64,000 nucleotides of DNA from Trueperella pyogenes (GCF_001070855.1 NZ_JVLH01000003.1:124001-188000); one strand, 5' to 3'. Counted from the first letter of the stretch, positions 18,907-28,826 are shown. Notes: a model not told the origin generated them from the sequence alone. Made by a program: numbers and translations.

Positions 18907-20340
18907 TCAGTGCTCTGACTGAAGCGTGACCTTTGCAGTGTTCTCAACGCCATCACGCACGTAAGTGACGCTCACTTCTTGGCCGCCCGTGTAGCGACGG
19001 ACATAACCGACCAAGGACTGCGCCGAGGTGACAGTGTTCCCATCAATCTTGGTAATCACGTCCCCGGCCTTCAAACCTGCAGCTTCAGCTCCAGACCCCT
19101 GGCTCACACCAGAAATCTGCGCGCCCGCACGGGTGTCATTTCCTACTCGCGCGGCACCGGTACTGACAGTGACGCCCAACCGAGCATGGTCAACTGTTCC
19201 GTTTTGAATGAGCTGATTGACAACCGAAACAACCAGGTCAGAAGGAATCGCAAATCCCAGACCGATCGATCCCGCCTCAGAGTTCGACGATGAGGAGAGC
19301 GATGCAATTGAGGAGTTAATACCGATCACTTGGCCATGTTCATTAAATAGCGGACCACCGGAGTTGCCCGGGTTGATCGAGGCATCAACCTGGATGGCAT
19401 TCGTTGTGATCGATTGGCTCTGATTTCCCTGTTGCTGAAGCTGACCGAAGGGGTCCTTAGAGTTGTCCTGGTTTTGCGATTCCGAGGCTTGCACCTGAAC
19501 AGGACGATTGAGAGCAGAGACAATACCCGTTGTCACCGTATTCGAGAGGCCAAGAGGCGAACCAATGGCCATGACGGGCTGACCAACCTTGAGATCAGAG
19601 GATTGCCCAAACTGGGCAGCAACGAGATCTGAGGGCGGATTCACCAAGCGAATTACCGCGAGGTCAGTGCTCTTATCTGTACCAACAATCTTTGCTTCGT
19701 AGATTCTGCCATCAGTTAGGGTGACTTGAATCCGTCCACTTCCATCAACAACCGAGGAAATGACGTGGTAGTTGGTGACGATGTTTCCAGAGGAGTCAAC
19801 GATCGCACCCGAACCAATTCCCGAGGAATTCTGAGCCGAAACAGAAATAGTGACGACAGCGGGAGATACGGTTTGTGCGACGTTCTCCCAATCAACTGCG
19901 GTTCCAGCGGAACTACTCTGAGCGGGTGCGGAGGTCTGACTGACCAGCGGGGTTGTCACTGAAGAATGCAGGTTTTGCCCGATGACCAAGGTTCCTCCGA
20001 TGGCCAAGCCTGCGGTACAGGCCATCGCCAGGACAAGCGCTCCCCAGCCGGGCCCGCGGCGGGGGTTATGCGTCTCAAGAAGAGTGGGGGTCGGACCTGC
20101 GGGAACTCCAGCTAGAGTTTCTCCCTCTGCCGAGGCCTCGGATAAAGGGGGCTGAGCAGAACCAGGAGTATATGCTGCTCCACTTTCAGAAGTGACGGGA
20201 GTTACTGCAGGGAGCGGCGCAGTTTCGTGCTGCATCGGCACAGACGCGCCGACCTCTTGCGCGGCCGGTTGCTGGGCGGGTTCTTGCGCGCCAGGTTGAA
20301 AGCGCGCATCACCTTGAGGAGTGGTTTCTTCTGGATTCAT
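18907..20340 (-). CDS. Membrane-anchored HtrA/DegP-type trypsin-like serine protease with PDZ domain
   Basis: 477 aa. A Pro/Gln/Glu-rich cytoplasmic region of about 95 residues leads to one transmembrane helix (about 100-122). The extracellular trypsin-like domain has His192 in NYHVISS, Asp226 in STDLAVIRL and Ser327 in NPGNSGGPL, all of the catalytic triad, and a C-terminal PDZ domain (about 375-470). It probably acts in envelope protein quality control. A Gln/Asn-rich insertion (about 283-312) sits before the catalytic serine. The start ATG at 20340 is preferred to a GTG two codons upstream. Confidence 0.93.
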   Translation of the reverse strand: MNPEETTPQGDARFQPGAQEPAQQPAAQEVGASVPMQHETAPLPAVTPVTSESGAAYTPGSAQPPLSEASAEGETLAGVPAGPTPTLLETHNPRRGPGWGALVLAMACTAGLAIGGTLVIGQNLHSSVTTPLVSQTSAPAQSSSAGTAVDWENVAQTVSPAVVTISVSAQNSSGIGSGAIVDSSGNIVTNYHVISSVVDGSGRIQVTLTDGRIYEAKIVGTDKSTDLAVIRLVNPPSDLVAAQFGQSSDLKVGQPVMAIGSPLGLSNTVTTGIVSALNRPVQVQASESQNQDNSKDPFGQLQQQGNQSQSITTNAIQVDASINPGNSGGPLFNEHGQVIGINSSIASLSSSSNSEAGSIGLGFAIPSDLVVSVVNQLIQNGTVDHARLGVTVSTGAARVGNDTRAGAQISGVSQGSGAEAAGLKAGDVITKIDGNTVTSAQSLVGYVRRYTGGQEVSVTYVRDGVENTAKVTLQSEH

Positions 20341-20384
20341 GACCAACCCATCTCATTTCGTTATCAAATCGTTACATTAGCATC

Positions 20385-22109
20385 CTACAACGATCGCAAA
20401 AATGCAATATCTTCCGTTGGCCGTGAAATGGAGAGGTACAGCACTTCCAGCCCATCAGCTTCTGTATTCAAAATCGCTCGAAGCTCCAGCATTGAACTCA
20501 CGCGGCGAATCTTCGCCCCATACGCCTGAGCAAGCGCAGTGATATCCACGCGCTGAGCGACTCCGAAATAGCGTTCATACACAGCCTTCGAAGCGCGCTG
20601 ACCATGCTCCAAACTCTTAAAAATCGAGCCTCCCCGGTCATCCAGGACAATGACCCGACATCGGGGGAATTCCTCTCCGAGAGGCATTCCCATCCCAGAG
20701 GCATCATGCAAGAAAGTTAAGTCCCCCATTACGGCATGAACCGTTGGCGGGCATTCATATGATTCTTCCAATGCGCGCGCCCAGCCAAGAGCGGTCGACA
20801 CATTTCCATCAATTCCCGCAAGGCCTCGGCTCGACCACACCCGCAGGGGACCCCGCGGACCGCACTCAGAATTCCCCTTCGGATCATAGCCTTGGCGTCC
20901 GGCAATGAGATCCGCAACCCTGACGGGATTAGACGCGCCAAGGAAAATATGGGAGCAGTCTTGCCATAGGGCATCAAGAACACCAATTTCGCTGAGCTCA
21001 TCACCATAGGAATTGATCAGTTCATCAACCCCGCGAGCCACCGATTGAGCACGCGCAGACAAGTCTTCACACAAAGAACTTTGGATGGCTGCATCCACGC
21101 GATCGGATTGGGTGAGCGACGAAACAACGCAGCTTGCCATGCCATGCAGATCCGTCCACGCTGCATAGGGAGAGACAACAATGACGCGCTTATCAGAAGC
21201 CAGAAGTTTCTGGATCGGACGCGACAATGTTGGACGCCCAGTGACAACAATTTGACCGATTCGTGCGACAACATCAGGATCCGCACACAGAGTCTGCTGG
21301 AAGGGAACGAGGACTTCACTGCTCACGCCGGTAACCATAGGCTCGGCAAAAACCGGTACCCGCGAGCGCTCAGCCCAGCGCAACACCGTGTCCTGTGCAC
21401 CGTGACCGGCAATCACAACCGTTGCAAGATCGGGTTTGAGCACCCCCTCTGCACTTGGTTCACGCACAATCTGGGACGGATAGACCTCGACTCCCCCTCC
21501 GCGATTTTCCATAAGTTGAAGGCTTTCAGGAGCCTCGGCCTCGTCGCTGGGAGTAAGCGGATCACGGAAGGCACAGTTGAAGTGGATTGGACCTGGAGTT
21601 CCGGAGGGATGACCAGCGGCAGCTGCAAGCGCACGCGCAATACGGCCGGGAACACTAGCCAGTTCAGCACTGTCCGATGAAAAATCCCATTCTTCCACGA
21701 TGTGATCGGAAAAAATTCCCTTCTGACTCATGGTTTGGGATGCCCCGACGCCATGCAATTCAGCGGGACGATCCGCGCTAATAGCCACAAGAGGAAGACG
21801 AGAGTAAAACGCCTCGCTAATCGCAGGATAAAGATGCGTAACGGCACTTCCCGAGGTCGTAATCACGCAGGCACGCGCGGCCAGGGAGCCACTGCCTTCC
21901 CCCAGCGTGAGTCCGAGGGCAAAAAACGCAGCCGCGCGTTCATCTAGGCGAACGTGCACGCGGATTGGGCTCTCACTCAAAGAGTCATACCGCGCAAGCG
22001 CATAGGCGAAGGGCGCATTTCGCGATCCGGGGCAGTACACAAAATCGCGAACTCCACCGGCAATCAGGGAATCAATGATGCACTCAGCCAAAGCTTGTGA
22101 GGGGTACAT
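20385..22109 (-). CDS. menD: 2-succinyl-5-enolpyruvyl-6-hydroxy-3-cyclohexene-1-carboxylate synthase
   Basis: Thiamine-diphosphate enzyme of menaquinone synthesis (574 aa) that joins 2-oxoglutarate to isochorismate. The N-terminal FVYCPGSRNAPFAYAL and RIHVRLDERAAAFFALGL-type stretch, ACVITTSGSAVTHLYPA, and the C-terminal ThDP region (VMGDLTFLHDASGM, VIVLDDRGGSIF) are clear. menC lies 23 bases upstream, so menC-menD are one unit. Some residues in the middle domain are variable but length is normal. Confidence 0.95.
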   Translation of the reverse strand: MYPSQALAECIIDSLIAGGVRDFVYCPGSRNAPFAYALARYDSLSESPIRVHVRLDERAAAFFALGLTLGEGSGSLAARACVITTSGSAVTHLYPAISEAFYSRLPLVAISADRPAELHGVGASQTMSQKGIFSDHIVEEWDFSSDSAELASVPGRIARALAAAAGHPSGTPGPIHFNCAFRDPLTPSDEAEAPESLQLMENRGGGVEVYPSQIVREPSAEGVLKPDLATVVIAGHGAQDTVLRWAERSRVPVFAEPMVTGVSSEVLVPFQQTLCADPDVVARIGQIVVTGRPTLSRPIQKLLASDKRVIVVSPYAAWTDLHGMASCVVSSLTQSDRVDAAIQSSLCEDLSARAQSVARGVDELINSYGDELSEIGVLDALWQDCSHIFLGASNPVRVADLIAGRQGYDPKGNSECGPRGPLRVWSSRGLAGIDGNVSTALGWARALEESYECPPTVHAVMGDLTFLHDASGMGMPLGEEFPRCRVIVLDDRGGSIFKSLEHGQRASKAVYERYFGVAQRVDITALAQAYGAKIRRVSSMLELRAILNTEADGLEVLYLSISRPTEDIAFLRSL

Positions 22110-22132
22110 ACTTCTACTTCTATTCGTGATCT

Positions 22133-23194
22133 TTAACGGTGGGATGCCATTGCATTTAGTCGATTCACCCAGGATTCACAGAGCTGAGAATCGGGGGCTG
22201 AGGGCGTGATCAGACTTTCGTTCACAGCAAGATCGGTGGGAATCATATTGCCACCAACTACGCGCACAGGTGAGAGCGCGGTATCGCCGTTCAATAGCGA
22301 GGCCGTGCCCAGACCGCATGCACGTGGTTCCTGATCTAAAGCGCAGGCCACCCGAGCCGCGTAATCCAAACCAAAACTGGTTTCCAAGGCCGAAGAGATC
22401 ACCAAAGGCATGGGCAGTTCCTCTGCCAACTGGAGAACGGCGCGCGCTCCTCCCAGAGGTTCAACTTTGATGACGGCAACGTCAGCCGCCTCAAGGCGAG
22501 CAACCTTGAGTGGGTCTTCCGCGCGGCGAATCGATTCATCGGCTGCAAGAGGAACATCTTGTTTGCGCCGCAGCCACGCAAGGTCTTCAACGGCCATGCA
22601 GGGCTGTTCAACGTACTCCAGGCCACCCGCGGCTTGGGCTGCGCGATTCAGACGCGCAATCCATGTCAGAGCAGTTTCTCTGTCCCAAGCACCATTGGCA
22701 TCAACACGCACCTTCGCAGACGAGGCGTGCAATTCAACCAGAGCCTCAGCGACGGCCTCGACACGCTGGCAATCGCGCTCAAGGTCAGAACGTGTATCGG
22801 CAACCTTAACTTTTGCAGTCGCACAACCCGGATTATCGAATACTCGCTTGCGCGCATCTTCGGCCGAAACCACCGGAATTGTCACGTTGAGCGGCACTTT
22901 TTCGCGCCGAGGCCAGGGTGGCGCTACTCGAGCAGCTTCCAATGCGCTAGCAAGCCACGTCGAGGATTCGCGTGGGTCGTAATCCCAGAAAGGTGCGCAT
23001 TCTCCCCACCCGTATCCGCCGTGCAAAAGAAGACCTTCGCGGACGTCAATATTGCGAAACCGCACGCGCATCGGAATTGAGTAGACCAGCAGACGATCGA
23101 TGCCTTCTAAGACCGTTCGAGTCTTGGTGGGAAGCGAATCCACAGAAAGTTCGTGGAGGTGAACAGCTGAAGACGCGCTGCCAGTATCCCCCAC
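22133..23194 (-). CDS. menC: o-Succinylbenzoate synthase
   Basis: Enolase-superfamily enzyme (353 aa) that dehydrates SHCHC to o-succinylbenzoate. The barrel residues are visible: Lys in TAKVKVAD, metal ligands in VDANGAW, YVEQPC and ADESI, and the second Lys in AVIKVEPLGG. The start is a GTG at 23194 chosen because AGGAG lies seven bases upstream; the longer in-frame extension overlaps the upstream gene and is not family-like. Only 10 bases separate it from the GH42 gene, so it may be co-transcribed with glycan genes. Confidence 0.92.
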   Translation of the reverse strand: MGDTGSASSAVHLHELSVDSLPTKTRTVLEGIDRLLVYSIPMRVRFRNIDVREGLLLHGGYGWGECAPFWDYDPRESSTWLASALEAARVAPPWPRREKVPLNVTIPVVSAEDARKRVFDNPGCATAKVKVADTRSDLERDCQRVEAVAEALVELHASSAKVRVDANGAWDRETALTWIARLNRAAQAAGGLEYVEQPCMAVEDLAWLRRKQDVPLAADESIRRAEDPLKVARLEAADVAVIKVEPLGGARAVLQLAEELPMPLVISSALETSFGLDYAARVACALDQEPRACGLGTASLLNGDTALSPVRVVGGNMIPTDLAVNESLITPSAPDSQLCESWVNRLNAMASHR

Positions 23195-23204
23195 GGGCTT
23201 TCTC

Positions 23205-25364
23205 CTATCGTTCAATAACCATCGCTGATCGCGGGGCAAGAAGAACGTGTCCCGTACACTCAGCTCCGCTGAGAAGATCTTGGCCCACAATTCCAGCGAG
23301 TTCAACCGCACGATCAGAGTGGTTGAGAATGAAGAGGAAGCCTTCACGTTCTTGAGCTTCCACACCTTCGGGAAGGTCTGGGACCACAGGGCGAATTCGC
23401 GTGTAGGTTGTCCACAAGCGCAGCAGGACCGAACGAGTCAGCGCGTCAAAGTCCGCAGCTGCATACCAGACACTTCCGCGGCCAACTTTCCTACGGGTAA
23501 GCGCAGGAAGACCGGCAAGGTCGAGGCCACCACCTCGGCCATCAAAGTAGGCCACGCACTCAACGCCGGCCGAGGAATATCCTTCACCGAGGCCTCGCCA
23601 CTCATGTTCGCCGGCGGGAACGATCTTTTCGGCCCAGCGTCCCGAGCGCAGGTCTTTGGCAGCGTCTCCAACCAGCTCAATGGTTCGCTTGAGAGCCTCG
23701 TTGTCGGTATCGATTCCGCACCAGTTCAGGGCAGCGGGAGTTTCTACGGCACCGGAAATCCTGTAAGCACTACTCTCGCGAGCATCGTAAGTGCGCCCCT
23801 GAGCGGGCCCGGTCAAGGTCGAGTGTTCGACAACCTTCACTCCGGCAAGGTCTGCAAGAGAGCCCAGGTATCCGCCCAAGATCGCACCGCACTGGCTGTC
23901 CACAACGGCGCTTGGGGCGGTGATCACTACCTGCGCGCCGCGCTCGGCGGCAATGCGCAAAGAGTGCGCCATGTTGGCGTAGTCGATGAAGACTGCCGGC
24001 ACAACGATGAGATCGTAGGAGGTGAAGTCGTTATCGACACCCACGACATCGGTCGCGATTCCCGCTTCCCACAGGCTTTGGTGCCAGGACTTAGCGGGCG
24101 CGAAGTTCCCCCACGAATCTGTGGGATTTTCAGAACTAATCGGACCGATCGCATAGTGGCGTGCCCACTCGCTCTCCCAGTCAATGACAACTGCAGCGCG
24201 GGCACTCATGCGAGTCCCCGTAATAGGCGCCAAAGACTTTAGAGCTTGACCGGTGCTCACAACATCCGTCCAGATCGGCGAGTCCTCACCCGAATGCGGG
24301 ACCATTCCAGAGTGGAAGGTTTCCGACCCCTTGGCGGATTGGCGCCATTGGAATTGGAGGATTCCATCCGCTCCGTGAGCGAGCCTTGCGATGGTCCACA
24401 AAAGGAACTGTCCGGGGCGCTTGGGAGAGTTTTGGGGTCGCCACTGCACCGCGCCGGGGCTCTGTTCCATCAGCAGCCAGGGAGCACCATCGCCGAGGCC
24501 GCGCATGACGTCACCCTGCCATGCGATGTCGTGTGCAGCCTGAGGATCTGCGGGGTCCGGGTAGGAATCATCAGCGATGATGTCACACAGTGGTGCCCAC
24601 TTGCGGTAGTCGAGAAGCGGGAAGGTCCCCATAAAATTCGTCGTGATTGGTCGGTCCGAATAGCGACGAATCACTTCTCGTTCACGTTCCATCTGTGAAC
24701 GCAGAGCGTAGTCACTAAAGCGACGCCAATCCAGCATTTGCCCGGGGTTGTAGAAGGTGGGCATTGCACGGGGAGGCTGAATTTCTTGGATATCCCTATA
24801 GGTTTGGGACCAAAATGCAGTTCCCCAGGCCCGATTGATCGCCTGAAGATCCCCGTATTTCTCCACGAGCCAGCGTCGAAATGCCGCAGCGGACTCATCA
24901 TCGAAGCTCTCTGCCGTGTGACAGGCGTATTCGTTCGAAATATGCCACATGACGACGCCGGGATGGTCGCCAAAACGGCGCGCCATGGCCTCGGTCAACT
25001 CGCAAGCTTTGCGGCAAAAAAGCTCGCTTGAGGGGTTGTACTGCTGGCGCGAGCCGAATCCTAAACGCACGCCTCGAGAATCAACGGGAAGGGTTTGGGG
25101 GTAGCGCTGAGCCATCCACACCGGAGGGGAAGCGGTCCCATTGGCCAGATCCACGCCAATTCCAGCGCTGTGGAGCTGATCAATGAGATCCGCCAACCAC
25201 TCCAGATCGTAGTGCCCTTCTTCGGGTTCCAGGGATGCCCAGGAAAAGATTCCTAGAGATATCAGATTGACTCCGGCCTCGACCATGCGTTCAATGTCGC
25301 GCAGGTTGGTGTCGCGGTCCCACTGTTCAGGGTTCCAATCGCCCCCGTAGGCAATCGCGTCCAT
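23205..25364 (-). CDS. Beta-galactosidase, GH42
   Basis: 719-aa cytoplasmic GH42 enzyme with the three expected parts: TIM barrel (1-400), trimerisation domain and C-terminal beta domain. The start YGGDWNPEQW is typical. Acid/base Glu145 is in WHISNEYAC and nucleophile Glu300 in WLLMEQSPGAVQW. It should remove beta-galactosyl residues from imported oligosaccharides. It is the last sugar gene of the minus-strand operon that starts with the GH112 phosphorylase. Confidence 0.94.
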   Translation of the reverse strand: MDAIAYGGDWNPEQWDRDTNLRDIERMVEAGVNLISLGIFSWASLEPEEGHYDLEWLADLIDQLHSAGIGVDLANGTASPPVWMAQRYPQTLPVDSRGVRLGFGSRQQYNPSSELFCRKACELTEAMARRFGDHPGVVMWHISNEYACHTAESFDDESAAAFRRWLVEKYGDLQAINRAWGTAFWSQTYRDIQEIQPPRAMPTFYNPGQMLDWRRFSDYALRSQMEREREVIRRYSDRPITTNFMGTFPLLDYRKWAPLCDIIADDSYPDPADPQAAHDIAWQGDVMRGLGDGAPWLLMEQSPGAVQWRPQNSPKRPGQFLLWTIARLAHGADGILQFQWRQSAKGSETFHSGMVPHSGEDSPIWTDVVSTGQALKSLAPITGTRMSARAAVVIDWESEWARHYAIGPISSENPTDSWGNFAPAKSWHQSLWEAGIATDVVGVDNDFTSYDLIVVPAVFIDYANMAHSLRIAAERGAQVVITAPSAVVDSQCGAILGGYLGSLADLAGVKVVEHSTLTGPAQGRTYDARESSAYRISGAVETPAALNWCGIDTDNEALKRTIELVGDAAKDLRSGRWAEKIVPAGEHEWRGLGEGYSSAGVECVAYFDGRGGGLDLAGLPALTRRKVGRGSVWYAAADFDALTRSVLLRLWTTYTRIRPVVPDLPEGVEAQEREGFLFILNHSDRAVELAGIVGQDLLSGAECTGHVLLAPRSAMVIER

Positions 25365-25410
25365 ATCCGTATCCTTCCCAGCACCTCAAGGTTGCTCAAC
25401 AGCGGGCTGA

Positions 25411-26319
25411 CTATCCCTTCACAGAGCCAGCAGCCAGGCCCGATTGCCAGTACTTCTGCAAGCCAAGGAATAGCACGATGAGTGGCAAAACACCCAAGAG
25501 CGCGCCCAGCATGACTGCGCCCTTTTGAGGAGTAAAGTAACTCATCATTCCGTACAAGCCCAGAGTGACGGGCTTGAGTTCGGCAGTGGATACCATCATC
25601 AAGGGCAAGAGGAAGTTGTTCCAGGTTGCCACGAAGATGAAGAGGAAGATCGTCACCATTGCCGGCGCCAGTAGACGCAAGACAATCGTGAAAAAGACTC
25701 GAGCTTCTGAGGCCCCATCGATGCGCGCGGCCTCGATGAGCTCTGTCGGAACCGAAGAATCCGCATAGACCCGGCCAAGGAACACACCGAAGGGAGACAC
25801 GCAGCTGGGAATGAGGATCGCCCAGACCGTATCGGTCAGACCCAAGTTATGGAAGACCACGTACAGGGGAATCGTGAGCAGGGCGACCGGCATGAGCAGG
25901 CCTGCCATGATCATGGCCATGGAGACATTTCGCCCCGGGAAAACGAATTTCGCCATTGCATAACCCGCTGCGACCGAAATCAAAGTTCCGATGATCCCTG
26001 CTGCTGTTGAATAGAAGAGGGAGTTGAGCACCCAGCGCCAGAACAGACCTTGGGTCCATCCCATGAGCTTCGTGTAGTTTTCCGCCAGCTCAAAGTGACC
26101 AAACCAGAAGCCATTAGTAGAGACGAGATCTGCGTTCGACTTCGTTGCCGAGAACATCACCCAGATGATCGGCAGAATGAAGTAAACCATGGTGATCGTC
26201 AGCGCAACGATGGTGACGATCCGAGCAAGTTTCTTGGGAGCAAGGGTGCGCGGGGGCATTCCTTCAATCGAAACGCGGTATTCGCGTCCGTCAGGCAGTG
26301 TGCGAGTGGGAGTTGTCAT
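25411..26319 (-). CDS. Sugar ABC transporter permease (MalG-like, CUT1)
   Basis: 302 aa with six predicted helices and the EAA loop IEAARIDGASEARVFFTIVLRLL. Its ATG at 26319 overlaps the stop of the partner permease as ATGA; the longer open frame upstream runs antisense-like through that partner and is not used. It ends about 45 bases before the GH42 start. It belongs to the second oligosaccharide importer, which also lacks an ATPase gene. Confidence 0.92.
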   Translation of the reverse strand: MTTPTRTLPDGREYRVSIEGMPPRTLAPKKLARIVTIVALTITMVYFILPIIWVMFSATKSNADLVSTNGFWFGHFELAENYTKLMGWTQGLFWRWVLNSLFYSTAAGIIGTLISVAAGYAMAKFVFPGRNVSMAMIMAGLLMPVALLTIPLYVVFHNLGLTDTVWAILIPSCVSPFGVFLGRVYADSSVPTELIEAARIDGASEARVFFTIVLRLLAPAMVTIFLFIFVATWNNFLLPLMMVSTAELKPVTLGLYGMMSYFTPQKGAVMLGALLGVLPLIVLFLGLQKYWQSGLAAGSVKG

Positions 26320-27248
26320 CGCAGAGTCTTCCTTTGCAAGAGCGCGTAGATCACGGCAAGTCCACCAGCAACCAATGCCATCACGATTGAGATTGCCGAG
26401 GCCGGGCCATCGCCACCGGGCGAGATAGTTCCGAACATGGTGTTGTAAGCCATCATCATCGGCGTGTAGGCATTGCCCATCCACCCATTTGCAGACTGCA
26501 TAACTGCGGGTTCATTGAAGAGCTGAATTGTGCCGATGATGGAGAGCAAGACTGCCAGGAGGGCAGCTCCGGAGACCATGGGGATCTTAATTTGGCGCAC
26601 AATCTGCCACGAGGAAGCGCCGTCGAGACGTGCGGCCTCGTACAGCTCATGGGGCACTGCTTGCAGCGCTGCCAGGAAGATCAGCATGTTGTAACCGGTG
26701 TAGGTCCACGTCGTCATATTTGCCATCGAGGCGAGGATTGGGGCGCCTGCGGCCATGAAGTCAATGTGGATTCCAAGGGAATCAAAGAACTTAACGATCG
26801 GGGAAAGCTCAGGGGTGTAGATGTAGAGCCAGACCATTGCGGCAACAATGCCGGGGATTGCAAATGGCAGGAAGTAGCTCAGTCGGAAGAAACCAACGCG
26901 ACGGATCAGGAATGAGTCCAAAACAAGAGCCAGAACAAGAGCCGAGATGATCATGATCGGGATCTGGAAGGCCGCATAAACAACGACTCGCCCCATGCCG
27001 GACCAGAATTGTCCGGATGTGATCACCATGGTGAAGTTTTCGAGGCCGACGAATTGATTTTTAAGTTCGCCGCCGCCGTACAGGCCTCCGCCACTTGCGA
27101 CCTGACGGAAGAAGGACTGGTAGATTGCCACGCAGATCGGAACGGCAAAAACCAGAAGAAACATGATGAAGAAGGGGGCCATGAAGGCCCATCCGGTACG
27201 CGCATCGTGCCGCTCTCTGATACGCCGGTTTTGAATGTCTGACTGCAT
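26316..27248 (-). CDS. Sugar ABC transporter permease (MalF-like, CUT1)
   Basis: 310 aa; N-terminal charged segment, six predicted helices beginning MAPFFIMFLLVFAVPICVAIY and the EAA loop YEAARLDGASSWQIVRQIKIPMVSG. It pairs with the downstream permease and with the binding protein encoded about 100 bases upstream across a hairpin. Confidence 0.92.
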   Translation of the reverse strand: MQSDIQNRRIRERHDARTGWAFMAPFFIMFLLVFAVPICVAIYQSFFRQVASGGGLYGGGELKNQFVGLENFTMVITSGQFWSGMGRVVVYAAFQIPIMIISALVLALVLDSFLIRRVGFFRLSYFLPFAIPGIVAAMVWLYIYTPELSPIVKFFDSLGIHIDFMAAGAPILASMANMTTWTYTGYNMLIFLAALQAVPHELYEAARLDGASSWQIVRQIKIPMVSGAALLAVLLSIIGTIQLFNEPAVMQSANGWMGNAYTPMMMAYNTMFGTISPGGDGPASAISIVMALVAGGLAVIYALLQRKTLR

Positions 27249-27296
27249 GTATCAATCACCCTCGATTGCTGGCAGATTGTGGACTTTAAACACGGT

Positions 27297-27332
27297 AGGG
27301 GTGTGGTTCCTCAGCGGAGAAACCACACCCCC
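27297..27332 (-). terminator. Hairpin between binding-protein gene and permease genes
   Basis: The 11-bp stem GGGGTGTGGTT (27298-27308) and AACCACACCCC (27321-27331) with a 12-base loop lies shortly after the binding-protein stop. It has no strong T run. It resembles the 3' hairpins that raise binding-protein expression relative to the permeases, and has a counterpart at 8985-9035. Confidence 0.6.
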
Positions 27333-27346
27333 TCCGCGATTAGCGC

Positions 27347-28675
27347 TTACTCAGCGACGGGAAGGTTTCCATCCTTGAGCGCCTTTACGGACTGCGTCTG
27401 AGCAGCCTTGAAGATGTCGATCACCTTGCCGGAGCCATCACCAGCTGCGGTTGCAGCCTTGGCCATGGGATCGCCGAGGGTCGAGAAGAAGGGGATGTAG
27501 GGGAAGTCGGGGGCCAGGTTGGCGTTTGCCTTCGACAGTTCAGCGAAGACATCCTGTCCACCGTAGAATTCCTTGACCGAATCCGGGGTCTTCATGGTGC
27601 CGGTCGTGGTTGCAACGACCAGGCCCTGGGAGACCAGAGCGTCAACCTGGGTGTTCAGCCAGTTGTTGAACTCCATGGCGCCCTTGGGGTTCGCGCAGCC
27701 CTTCATGACTGCAACGCCGGAACCGCCGTCGGGGCCGGTCAGCGCGCCCTTGCCGAAGTCGGGAAGCTGAGCAACTGCCCATTCACCCTTGTTGTCGGTC
27801 TTCTCCAGATCACCGGAGATAAGCGGTGCTTCCCATGCGGCACCGATGGTGCCGATCAGGGTCTTGTCGGTCAGAGCCTTAGTGAAGGAATCTCCCCAGC
27901 GCTCGGCGACGAGAGTGGTCTTGTCATCGAGCATCGACTGCCAGAAGTCTGCCACGGTCTTGGCGGACGCATCGTCGATCTTGACGGTCCACTTATCGTT
28001 TTCAGCCTTGTACCAAACACCGCCTGCTGCAGCTGCCTGAGCGGACAGGCTGTAGCGCGACTCGTCAGCCTGGAAAGCAGAGATGTACTTGCCCTGAGCT
28101 GCTGCGGTCTTGGCAGCGGCCTTGAACTCTTCGAGGTTGGTGGGAACCTTGATTCCCAGCTTCTCGAACTCAGCCTTGTTGTAGTAGTAGACAAGCGGGC
28201 CGGTGTCCTGGGGCAGGCCGTAGTACTTTCCACCCACGCCAACCTGCGAGAAGGCGCCAGCGGAGTAGTTGGCCTTGTACTGGGTCGCGTACTGTGTCAC
28301 GTCCTCCAGCAGGCCCTTGGTGAACATCTCAGGGATTTCTGCATAGCCCAGCTGTGCCAAGCAAGGTCCGGAACCGGCCTTAACGTCGGTCTCAAGCTTC
28401 TTGATCATTTCGTTGGCCTTGCCATCGAACTTGACCGCCTGAACCTGAGTATCAGGGTGCTCCTTGTTCCACTGCTCAGCGAGAGCCGAGATCTTGGTCA
28501 TTCCCTCACCGTCGGGCAGACGGTGCAGGTACGTGATGGTTGCGCCCTTATCGGCAGATGCCGAAGAGCTTGCGGTGCTGTCAGTCTTCGCGCCCGAACC
28601 CGAGCACGCAGTCAGACCCATCGCAGCAACTGACATGAGCGCAACAACGCTCATGGAGCGGCGTGACATGTGCAT
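27347..28675 (-). CDS. Sugar ABC transporter substrate-binding lipoprotein (CUT1 family)
   Basis: 442 aa. Signal peptide with lipobox LTAC (Cys at about residue 24), a Ser/Ala-rich linker and an SBP_bac_1 fold (ITYLHRLPDGEGMTKISALAEQWNKEHP). AGAGGG six bases before the ATG at 28675 supports this start over the ATG two codons later. It lies between the GH112 phosphorylase and the permeases, so its ligand is probably a galactosyl-HexNAc disaccharide such as lacto-N-biose or galacto-N-biose (inference). Confidence 0.92.
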   Translation of the reverse strand: MHMSRRSMSVVALMSVAAMGLTACSGSGAKTDSTASSSASADKGATITYLHRLPDGEGMTKISALAEQWNKEHPDTQVQAVKFDGKANEMIKKLETDVKAGSGPCLAQLGYAEIPEMFTKGLLEDVTQYATQYKANYSAGAFSQVGVGGKYYGLPQDTGPLVYYYNKAEFEKLGIKVPTNLEEFKAAAKTAAAQGKYISAFQADESRYSLSAQAAAAGGVWYKAENDKWTVKIDDASAKTVADFWQSMLDDKTTLVAERWGDSFTKALTDKTLIGTIGAAWEAPLISGDLEKTDNKGEWAVAQLPDFGKGALTGPDGGSGVAVMKGCANPKGAMEFNNWLNTQVDALVSQGLVVATTTGTMKTPDSVKEFYGGQDVFAELSKANANLAPDFPYIPFFSTLGDPMAKAATAAGDGSGKVIDIFKAAQTQSVKALKDGNLPVAE

Positions 28676-28826
28676 GTTATTCCCTCTCCGTTGTGGGACG
28701 TTTACAAAGTTGACACCTTTTGTCAGCTTTATTCATTGCTCTTTTATGCTATCTCACAGAGAAGATGTCTGATGACATTTTGGCCTGTGAGAATGCAACT
28801 ATTTGGTCACGATTTGATAACTAGCC

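Noticed and set aside
28690-28726. TTGACACC/TTTTGTCA words before the second binding-protein gene as a regulon operator
   Set aside because: The half-sites are in the opposite order and spacing from the 12380 palindrome, so they do not fit the same motif.
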